64,000 nt of DNA, from assembly GCA_018806915.1 (NCBI GenBank), contig JAGKQI010000099.1, positions 496,001-560,000 of the forward strand, given 5' to 3'. This document shows positions 46,560 to 55,342 of this stretch, in pieces (within the stretch, counting starts at the first letter, position 1; each line of letters begins with the position of its first letter). This DNA is from Phytophthora colocasiae. Taxonomy: Eukaryota; Oomycota; Peronosporomycetes; Peronosporales; Peronosporaceae. Made by a program: the position numbers and the translations under genes. The notes under the pieces were generated by a model that saw only the letters and a list, made by a program, of their open reading frames with translations, did not search any database and was not told the DNA's origin.

Positions 46560-47190
46560 CACCTTTGCCCGTCCAATCTGGGAATAGTCTCAAGCAAAGT
46601 GGTACCGTCATATTTACCTTATCGCAAATATCACACTACTACTCGCTAAACATCAATGAATCAGGGAATGCTTGCAGTCAAGCAGGGACTCGCAAGGTGT
46701 CTGGCTTGTGCATCGCCTACGCGCCGTAGACCATGTCTTTCATCACCTCCGCCGCGTTCACTGCGTCACGGGCGTGAAGCTCCATCTTGGTGACCAACGT
46801 TGGCGTGATGAACTTCATGCTGGCATGAGCAGCTCGCTCCAGGAAGCGCATCGTGCGCTCCTTGATGGTCAGGGGGTTGCCATCCTCGTCCACCATGTTA
46901 CTGAAACGCTCCTTAATGTGAGCCTTCAGTGAATACGGGGCGAGGCGTAGCAAAACGAGATCATTCAGGCGCGAAGGCGGCAGGTTTGGGCGCGAAGGCG
47001 GGCTCCTTCGCGCGTGGCAAGCAGGCAGCAAGTTTTGACCGGCAGCTCATCACCTTGCGAGTCCCTGCTTGACTGCAAGCATTCCCTGATTCATTGATGT
47101 TTAGCGAGTAGTAGTGTGATATTTGCGATAAGGTAAATATGACGGTACCACTTTGCTTGAGACTATTCCCAGATTGGACGGGCAAAGGTG
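46560..47190. mobile_element. Tc1/mariner-derived element with perfect 140-bp TIRs
   Basis: Inverted repeats 46,560-46,699 and 47,051-47,190 are identical over all 140 bases when read against each other, starting CACCTTTGCCCGTCC. The flanks are TA on both sides (46,558-46,559; 47,191-47,192). The solo LTR shows the unoccupied site with a single TA (CTACTAGTATCAC), so the duplication is confirmed by an internal empty-site comparison. Between the TIRs only a transposase C-terminus remains (minus strand, 47,031-46,717). Confidence 0.92.
46717..47031 (-). pseudogene. Tc1/mariner transposase C-terminal fragment
   Basis: The frame reads LVLLRLAPYSLKAHIKERFS, then NPLTIKERTMRFLERAAHAS and KFITPTLVTKMELHARDAVN, ending MKDMVYGA. 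This is the C-terminal end of the DDE domain in oomycete Tc1/mariner proteins (S-x-LKAHIKER region and terminal helices). The DNA-binding and most of the catalytic domain are absent, so the element is an internal-deletion derivative that would need a transposase supplied elsewhere. Confidence 0.6.
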
Positions 47191-47261
47191 TAGTATCACT
47201 TGACATCCGGCCACACAGCTGCTCTTCCGATCTTCGATCTCGATCTCACCTAGCCCTTGAT

Positions 47262-47365
47262 CGCGATCTCGATCACCGATCTCGGTCATCGATCTCGGTC
47301 ACCGATCTCGGTCAGCAGTCTTGATCATCGATCTCGATCATCGATCTCGATCAGCAGTCTTGATC
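47262..47365 (-). repeat. 13-bp minisatellite inside the Gypsy LTR (8 copies)
   Basis: Eight copies of the same 13-bp unit as at 37,592-37,760, on the opposite strand. Five fewer copies account for most of the length difference between the LTRs. Confidence 0.88.
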
Positions 47366-47984
47366 TGCCACCCTGAACAGTAGTCTTGACTGTAGCCTTG
47401 CTCGGCCAGCTTGGACAATGATCCTGATCGGCAATCTTCTCACTTGATCTCGCGTCTCCGCGTCACTGATCTTGTGCAATTTCCACTGATCGTTGGATAT
47501 CGGATCGGCCCCCTTCGGCGGCATCTCATGATCAGGTCGTCGTCGATCCACGATAGATCGCGCCCGTCCCGATCTGCCGCTGCTCTGATCTCCTTCTCCC
47601 CGGTGCTGAGCCACTACGTGAGACCTTACGGCGGGGCTCTCTGATCGCTTAGTCTCACTCGACCAAGACGCCATCCATCATCCACCTGCCTGCTGGAGAG
47701 ATCAAGACGATCATCGACCTGGGTCCATTCGTCAGCCGTCGTTCGCGCAATCTGGGGTCATCAACTGGTATCTTGCTTCTCCAGAGGCCCCTGTCGCTTG
47801 ATCCGACTCTCTGGGCCTGACATCGCCTTTCTCGGATTTCTTATTCGCGCTTCACCACATCCGCCCCCAGCCTGCAAGTTGGTCCGTCTCGGTCCACTTC
47901 AGGTCTCATTCTCCAATCTTCTGTCCAAGGCACAAGTAACCCAACAGCACCTCGACCACCATCACCCGACTTTCTCCGGCCTCC

Positions 47985-48418
47985 ATGAGTCAACAAGGAA
48001 GTGATCCTGGGAGCGACTATCTGCCCACACCTCCCGACTCCCCAAGATCTCCTGACGGTCCGCCATCTCCCCACTCCGACATCTCGCGACGTTCGTCGGG
48101 TCCGGCTCCAGACCCAGCGCGCCCGCTTCCATCCGACGAGACCGGGCCCTTGCCGGGCGGCCCAGGGCGGGATCGCCTGGTGCACGAACGTGATCAGCTG
48201 CGTCGTGACGTCATGGAGCTTCGGGCTCATGTTGACGCCATGGAGCGGTTCCGGGCGGATCAACAGGACGAGATCGCACGCCTGGAGCACGAGATCGCAG
48301 CCCTCGCGGAGGAAGCCTCTGATCTCGATGGATTGCGCGTGCAGGTTCACCAGCTCCGATCGGAACGCGACGAGTTCGCGCGGCGTCTCAACTCTGCCCA
48401 GGCAGGCGCATCACTGAT
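47985..48418 (+). pseudogene. Gypsy gag N-terminus, on the opposite strand
   Basis: ATG at 47,985 (MSQQGSDPGSDYLPTPPDSP) starts a Pro/Ser-rich segment and a coiled coil (RLVHERDQLRRDVMELRAHV, QQDEIARLEHEIAALAEEAS, HQLRSERDEFARRLNSAQAG). It stops resembling gag at about 48,418, where the truncated piggyBac gene begins on the minus strand. It is preceded by a 125-bp leader that abuts the LTR (47,859). It looks like the missing N-terminal part of the gag at 41.9-39.7 kb, in inverted orientation. Confidence 0.65.
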
Positions 48419-50508
48419 CCGGTGCATAAGTAGTATACTGGCTTTCTATCCCACCAGAGGTAGGCAATCATGCTCGGGAAATCCACCGAGCGCGAGAAGA
48501 GGAAAGAGCCACGAGGAATACTCGCAGGACGCATCTTGTTTCCAGCTTTGATGGCTTTGTTGAACCCAATGCGATTTGTCATAATCGTTCCAACCACGTA
48601 CGTTTGCATCTCGAGGAGCTCGACAGCTAGGAGCACAGATGAATAATACCGGTCAATGACGATAGCATGCCACGGGTGACGCAATTCTGGAGTGAGAACA
48701 CACTTCAAATTCCTCACCACCGCTGCTGCTCCAGTCTTGCAGTCGAATCCAGTATCAACACCATCTACATTGTCGCGTTTACCTACGTAGACTTCGAATC
48801 TAGATCGATACGACATAGACAATGGTTAGAAGTTGATACAATCCGTCAGTTACGACATAGATAAAAGCGCATTCAATTACCTGTGGCAATAGGCAGTCTT
48901 AGCGTCACACAACATAAACAGTTTGGTCCCGTATCTGTGAGGCTTATCAGCCATGAACATCCGGGTGGTGTTGCGTCGCGACGTGGCAGGCAGCACACCT
49001 TCGTCGAACGAAAAAAACGCAGGCAAGGACCAACCTGCCAAGAAGCGTTGCTGGATCTTATCGACTACTGGACGCAGTTTCCAGAGCTTGTCACATCCGT
49101 GGTCCGCTGTGTTGTCAACGAAATGGAGGTCACGCAGGATGCTGTGGCACCTATCGCGGCTCATGTAACGTCCAAAGAGGCCGGCAGGAATGGCTCCGTC
49201 CTCGATCATAGACCAGTGTGCGGCAAATCGCCTCTTCTGTGGGCAAAGCATCCTAGCGACCAGTAGCCCGACGACATGGAGGATCTCGTGTACTCCATAT
49301 GCCTGCACCGCCTTCAAGCGCCGAATAATTTGCACAACAGTCTCACGATGACGTCCGGTTTGCCGGGCAAATATCTTTTCTGCACGTTTTTCAACATGCT
49401 GAAGACTGTAGCGATTCGTCTCCGTAGTAATTTTAACCCACAATGGCTTCGGCATGAAATAGAATAGCGTAAGTAGAGGCGAACGCCAAACGTCGAGCAG
49501 GTCACCAACGGGTCTAGCCTTCTCATTGTCCAATCCTGGGTAGGCAGGCGTATCCAGCTCATACTCTGAAGAAACAGGAGTCCATTGCATTGAGCGTGGA
49601 GCTTCCTGGCGACCGCGGAGAGCTGTAGTACTCAATGAATTGTTGCCAACTTGAAAAGACGCGAGGAAAGTCTCATCCAGGTTGCTTGCATCGCTATCAG
49701 AGAGTGTGTCACCCTGTCCATCTATCTCGTTGCTTGTCGTCTCGAAGTCGTCATCGCAGATGGCTTCACCATCGCTCTCCTCGGAGCTGAGATCTTCATA
49801 CTCGCTGCTGTTCTCTCCATCCTCTAAAATATTGACGTCGATTTCCGGCTTCAACGGAACGTGGGTTTGTCGAGGGGTACGTACATCACGGCGGGAGCCG
49901 GTGACAGCTACACGTTCGGTTTCTTCATCGCTCTCTAATCCCGATGCCTCAGAGAGCAAGTGCAATCCCGCAGCAGCGACTCTCTGATCGTTGTCAGGTT
50001 GAAGATCACCGGGGGAGAGGTTAAATGCTCTCGCTACTGCAGTCTGCGAAAGCTCAACTTCCGACTCACTGGAAGTGCCGAACAGTTTGGCGATTGTGTT
50101 TTGTGATAGCAGATCACCGGTTTCAATTTGGGAGGGTCTAATGGCAATGTCGTCGCCACTCCCTGCGCTTTCGAGCTGCGTTTCCTTACGTGTTTCCTCG
50201 GGTACTTGGCTATCTTGATCAGTAACCAGCGACGCTGCGTCGCTTTCGTTTTCGTCAAGCAATCCAGATCGGAAGGAATAATTAATGACAGCGGTCTCAC
50301 CGATGAGCGCTTTAGAATTGTCAGGGGTAATGTACGTCCAGTCATTCTGGATCCCCGTAGGCCGTCTTGACTTCCAGCCCGCCGCCCTAAGCTGCCTCCA
50401 CAAGTGTCCAAAGTCAACATCACGTGCGACCGCAGCTGGGGCGGCGCGTCTTCCGCGACGACTTGACCGCTTGCTCGCCATCCAGCAGATTCTCGAATGA
50501 GTGGCCAA
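48419..50508 (-). pseudogene. piggyBac-like transposase, 3'-truncated
   Basis: Exon 1 (from 50,508; a likely internal start at MASKRSSRRGRRAAPAAVAR) has the oomycete-type LWRQLRAAGWKSRRPTGIQN block. An acidic Ser-rich region follows (about 50,250-49,700), then the DDE_Tnp_1_7 domain: FGRYMSRDRCHSILRDLHFV, WSLPAFFSFDEGVLPATSRR, YGTKLFMLCDAKTAYCHR. A short intron (GTAATTG at about 48,872 to CTAG at about 48,803) joins exon 2 in frame, with FEVYVGKRDNVDGVDTGFDC, ELRHPWHAIVIDRYYSSVLL and DFPSMIAYLWWDRKPVYYL. Homology ends at about 48,420 where Gypsy gag sequence abuts. The C-terminal Cys-rich domain and the distal end are missing. Confidence 0.82.
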
Positions 50509-50861
50509 GCGTATCCACGATCAGCCTGATCCCCCTCCCCTGACCTGGTTTTGTGTTGTTTCCTGAAGGACCTCTCACACCTTATTTCTGGCAAGACACT
50601 TGATTAAAGTATTCCAAGCCAATTTATTATATACTTCAGACAATGTCGTAACTGACGACATAGCAGAATCAGGAAGTCGTAAGTGACGACGTCCGGAACC
50701 AAGGGGATCTGGGCGATGGGAGAGGGGGGAGGGGGGGGGTAATTTGCCCACTCCCTCATGACATGAGTCAGTTACCGCTGTTGTCTCACTGTCAGAGTGC
50801 AATACTTGATGCGTGGAATCCACGCTGTGGATCATCCACGCATCAGTGAAATTTTCACTGA
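50509..50861. other. piggyBac upstream flank and GH30-1 upstream region
   Basis: Contains ATGTCGT-AACTG-ACGACAT (50,643-50,661), a TTAA at 50,604-50,607 that might be an element border, and a G-rich run (50,718-50,742). No gene. Confidence 0.4.
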
Positions 50862-50933
50862 GTGAGCCAAGATCTTGCCACAGTAGTGTATCGTAGTTGC
50901 AGGTGGATTGATACTATTGCGTTAAAAGAGGGT

Positions 50934-52947
50934 ATGTCGATGGATACGACAGCGTACGGCACGAGTTCTCTCGATAGTGACGAGAGGCTGAGTGCACGCT
51001 TTGCCTCACGGCAACAATGGATCAAGTGGGGACTCGTCAGCGCTTCCACGTGTATCATCATAGTTGGAATGGTAGCGCTTGGAATATCTTCCCACTCGAC
51101 TGAATCGATTGTGGCTACTGCCACGCCTGACGAAGGAAACATCAAGTGCTTCCAAAGCTCCTACGTCGACAAGGTGACCAACATGATGGAACCGATCAAG
51201 GGACTCAAGTGGAACTACGGGGGTGAAAAGAACACTGAATCGTTCATCTCCATCGACGTGAACACCCAGTTCCAGGAGATCATGGGCTTCGGCGGTGCAT
51301 TCACGGAAGCGGCGGCGTTGCAGTTCCAGAAGTTGTCGAAAGAGAAGCAGGAGGAGGTTCTGACGCTCTATTTTGACAAGGAGAAGGGTAACGCGTACAC
51401 CTTCGGTCGTGTACCGATGGGATCGTGCGATTTCTCAGTGGATTCGTACAATTTCGCTGAAACAGAGAACGACTTGGATCTGGTGAACTTTGACGTGGAT
51501 GTTACCCATGATAAAGAAGCGATTATCCCGTTCATCAAGCGTGCATTGAAGCGTCGACCGGGCATGAAGATGATTCTCGTTCCTTGGAGCCCTCCAGCTT
51601 GGATGAAGCGATCAAGTTCTGAGTACAATGCGAGCATGCTCGGATCTGTGAAGCCTGTTGGACTGAGAGATGACATGCGTGCTCCGTGGGCTCTGTACTT
51701 CTCCAAGTTTATCACGGCGTACAAGAAGCAGGGGATTCCGTTTTGGGGTCTATCGCCACAGAATGAACCTGAATTTGCTGCCCCCTGGGAAGCCTGTGCG
51801 TACAATCCCGAGTACGAGGCTGAGTTCATCGGCGAGTTCTTAGGTCCCGTACTAGATCGTGACCATCCTGGTCTTACGTTAATGGCATTTGATCACAATC
51901 GTGTCAGCGTGAATCACTGGGCAGAGGTGATCTACAACCACCCGACTGCTGGCCAATACGTTGACGGAATCGCTTTCCACTGGTATGAGGATGGTGGAGA
52001 GCGCTACATGGACGGAGTAGCCTATCCTGAACATTTAAATGACACGCACTTCGTGAATCAAAGTCGGTTCATGCTGAGCTCGGAGAGTTCGAGTTGTCCT
52101 GGCGTTGCTGTTGGCGATGAAGCATGGTTCCGCGGTCAACGCTACGGCCACAACATCCTCTCGGATCTGAACAATTACGCCGCTGGATGGATTGATTGGA
52201 ATCTGATGCTTGATCATACTGGTGGGCCAAACCACAAGGGCAACGTTTGTGATGCTGCTATCATCGTGACGGAAAAATGGAGAAGACTATTTCGTTCAGC
52301 CGATGTACTACTTTATCCAGCACTTTTCCAAGTTCATTCCGCCGGGATCGCGTCGTGTACAGGCAAAAGTTGCTGCTCGTTTCGCCAAGCCTGGTGATGC
52401 TCAACTATTCGTCCACTATCAGGTCTCTTTGGAGGGTTGTGATGGTAGTTCGAGGCAGGCAATTCACAAGACAGAAGACGATAAAATGCAGGTATCGGGG
52501 ACTCCGTTTTGCTTGAATATGGTGGAGAGTCTCCCTGGGAAGCAAGAAATTCGGCTGGTAGAATGTCAATGGACCCAACAGACTTGGACGTTCGAAGAGG
52601 ATACGCAGCGTATTCGCATCAATGATCACTGTTTGGCCCTGAACCATGAATCGACGGAGGACGGTGTGCGTATTACGGTTGAAAAATGCGAGACGGATGT
52701 GGTCTCTCACCAGCAATGGGCGTTTGATACCAAGGACGGAACGATGCGCTCGCAGGCATCGACTAGCGATCAATGTGTCACGGCAGGTTACCCGTTCATC
52801 CAGGCTACTGCCTTTGTTGCGCCTCAAAACCGCAAAATCCTCGTCGTAATGAACGAGAACACTGAGCCAGTGGACTTTCAGGCAGGGATAGGAAAAATAC
52901 AATATCATACGGATTGGAGGCCTTCATCCAAGCCAATAAATAATTGA
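50934..52947 (+). pseudogene. GH30 glucosylceramidase paralogue 1, frameshifted
   Basis: The start is placed at 50,934 (MSMDTTAYGTSSLDSDERLS) by comparison with the three paralogues. A transmembrane helix follows (KWGLVSASTCIIIVGMVALG). The catalytic barrel is complete in sequence: WSPPAWMKR, the acid/base Glu in SPQNEPEFAAP and the nucleophile Glu in MLSSESSSCPG. One base is missing near 52,273-52,278, where paralogues read PIILTED. The frame therefore ends at 52,397, and the rest, from QPMYYFIQHFSKFIP through the ricin-B-like tail (QQTWTF, QQWAF), is in another phase until 52,947. The last residues (IQYHTDWRPSSK) no longer match the paralogues. The family hydrolyses glucosylceramide; this copy would give a truncated protein. 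Confidence 0.88.
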
Positions 52948-53907
52948 GTTATTGCCAATTTTTTCGACAATGTCAACCAAGTCAGTAGGTCACATGAATA
53001 TGTGACACTATGTCGTCTTTTCTCATGAGTTTTTGAACGAGTTGGTTGCTGTCGATGCGCCTGGATTCAGGAGGGGTTACCTCGAGAACCCTCCCACCGC
53101 GTCCAACCTCTCCAACCAACACACACAAGTCATAGTCCGAATTCCTCGACATCATACATACAACACACAAATCAACTGATATAATATAATTCAGTTAGGA
53201 AATGACAAGCAACTGTAATAACCCGTGTGCCCTGTGTGCAAACGTGGCCACACCACCCGTTTGGCGATAGTTCTCGCTACCATCCATTGGCAAAGCAACC
53301 ACACATGTCAACGACATTTGGCTATGGCCAAGATTGACCTGTATAAAAAATTGCATGTTATTGGGGTTGAGGAGCAATAAATTATGGCAATATGACATTG
53401 CCAATATCGGCAATAGTTACGGAAAATTACCAAACCCTGCTTTCAGGTGCAGGTCGGCAATGCTGTGCTGAACACTACGGTTACTGCCGGTGCTATTCGC
53501 ATATACGTCTGGGCGTAAAACTTCACAACAGCTTCAAAATGTGGCAGGGGATCGACAAAATTGAAATGAAAAGCAAACGTTGGGTAACATAATGAAAAAA
53601 ATCTCGTACTAGTACATGTATGAGCCTTGAATTACACGTAGCAGCAACTTGTTTTGCTAATACATGCTGCGCCTGCATTGCAACGCAAAACATCACCTAG
53701 TTATGGCATTTCGATACGTTTGTACAACAAAAACAACCAACAACGTACTGGAACTGCGACTGCTGTGCTTGAAGTTTGTGTCGTCGGAGTGCCATCACGT
53801 TCGCCAGATACGAGAACGATGATAGGTGTAGCTGTAATGATAAAATCATCAGAAACTAGCAGAGCGGTAAATGTATCATCTTCCCCCTCTTTACCTGGCG
53901 GTTGTAG
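52948..53907. other. Intergenic, no gene seen
   Basis: AT-rich with short chance frames on both strands. Confidence 0.5.
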
Positions 53908-54336
53908 TCATCTACGCACAGTCACCAAAATCCACTCGTCAACAACCAATACTCCATTAAATACAAGGATGTAGCAACGCACCTGGCGAGATCTGGTGGT
54001 TTTGTCGAGCTTGTTCCAGCTGAAGCACTCGATGTTGAGCTACAGCTTCGTGGCGCTTCAGTCCGTCTACTTTCAGCAATTAACCTGTTAAAAAAACAAC
54101 TCCCAAAGCAACTTCCATTCAATATCCAGCATAACCGTACGCGTTCGTGCTGGCATCTGCTGTATCTGCTCCATTGTACTGTCAACGAACGTCGTGGGGC
54201 CAACGTGAGTGATCGAATATTGGCGAGATGTTGCATCAACACACACACGCTAATTCAGTTCAAGGTCATTGTAGTCCCTCGCTCGAATGACAGTTCAAGT
54301 TGTGTATCTTACCAATGGCGGAGGAAGAGGCGTTAA
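53908..54336 (+). other. ATG-less open frame, possible exon or gene relic
   Basis: 142 codons are open from the TAG at 53,905 to a TAA at 54,334, with no in-frame ATG near the start. The translation has protein-like patterns: THLARSGGFVELVPAEALDV, LRGASVRLLSAINLLKKQLP, RTRSCWHLLYLLHCTVNERR and RILARCCINTHTLIQFKVIV. It overlaps the start of the methyltransferase gene in another frame. A CACAG just upstream (53,917-53,921) could be a splice acceptor. The family is not recognised; it may be the last exon of an undetected gene, a relic or chance. Confidence 0.3.
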
Positions 54337-55246
54337 CTAAGTCGGAGCCGCTGGCGCTCGAGGGCACCTTCACACACTGGGCGCGCTGTGTGGAGGTGCC
54401 TATTGGCGAGGACCGAGTGATATCAGCGGAGCAGGATCCAGACTCGTTTGTTCTGGGCACAACCGTCTGGGACAGTAGCAAGACGTTGCTCAAGTTCATC
54501 GAGCAACACCCTGAAAGGTTCCAGCGCTTCTCGTCAATATGTGAGCTTGGCGCAGGCTGTGGAGGCCTTGCAGGAATCGCCAGTGCAATTATCACTGGTG
54601 GACTCGCAGATGTAGTGCTCACGGACATTGGACCGGTGTTACCATGGCTTCGGCGAAATGTGAGAGAGAATCTGACAGACAAAGAGCTGCAACGTGTTCG
54701 TGTACAGCAACACGCATGGTATACATGAAGATGCAGATTCCTAATTGGGCTATGGTTATCACTGATAGTATTTTGTTGCGTAGGGGCACACCGGTGACGA
54801 ATCTGAAGGTGCCGTTCGACTGTATCTTGTGTGCGGACGTGGTGTACGAGAAGGCGTGCGTGAAGCCGCTGGTGCAGTCGTTGCTAGCTCTGTCGCATCG
54901 CAAGACAGTGATTCTCTTAGCGAATGAACGTCGTGCTCCAGAGGTCCGTGCGGAGTTTATGCGGTATTTGGACGCCTACTTCCAGTGGAAGGAAGTACCG
55001 AAGACAGACCTCGATGCCGGTTATCTGAAAGAAGCAATTGAGGTGTTCGAGATGAAACCAAAGAAGCGCAAAGTGCCATTGGAGATGCAGATTGAAACTC
55101 CTGAGAATTACAACCCCGACGAACAGGAATATCACTCGCTGGGTAGCCAAGCTGGAAACGAGGTGGATCCTTACGATCGTGATCTCTGGAATGACCTCTT
55201 ACGCGACCTGTCACTTGATCCAGCAGACAAGAAGAAGCCAATCTGA
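54315..55246 (+). CDS. METTL21-like protein-lysine methyltransferase (two exons)
   Basis: Exon 1 is 54,315-54,718 and exon 2 is 54,784-55,246. The 65-bp intron (54,719-54,783) starts GTATAC and ends GCGTAG, and the splice joins HAW to GTPVTNLK in frame. ATG 54,315 is chosen because it is the first ATG, in a CCAATGG context; the upstream TTG is not needed. Motif I of the Rossmann fold is SICELGAGCGGLAGIASAI. The acidic end of strand 2 is VVLTDIG, and the post-motif CADVVYEKACVKPLVQSL fits the Methyltransf_16 family. The protein, about 289 residues, ends in a Lys/Glu-rich tail (MKPKKRKVPLEMQ to DPADKKKPI). Family members use S-adenosylmethionine to methylate lysines of chaperones or elongation factors. 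The exact substrate is unknown. Confidence 0.82.
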
Positions 55247-55342
55247 CGGTTGCAAGGGCAACTGTATAGATCATGTGCAAAAGGATATCATGTTGATGTG
55301 TGCAATCTCTTTTGCTTTCCCATTACTCACCTCTTCTTACAC

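Larger units (their letters stand above)
45912..47859 (-). repeat. Gypsy LTR (interrupted by a small transposon)
   Basis: In minus orientation it starts TGTGGTGAAGCG at 47,859 and ends CGCTCCACCACA at 45,912. Apart from the 631-bp insertion at 46,560-47,190 it is about 1.3 kb, matching the solo LTR at 37,096-38,478 except for minisatellite length. The apparent MSGRKWRSRS start of the pol frame lies inside the LTR and is probably accidental. Confidence 0.88.

Noticed and set aside
54300..54314. Upstream TTG start for the methyltransferase
   Set aside because: The ATG at 54,315 is in good context and no upstream conservation is visible.
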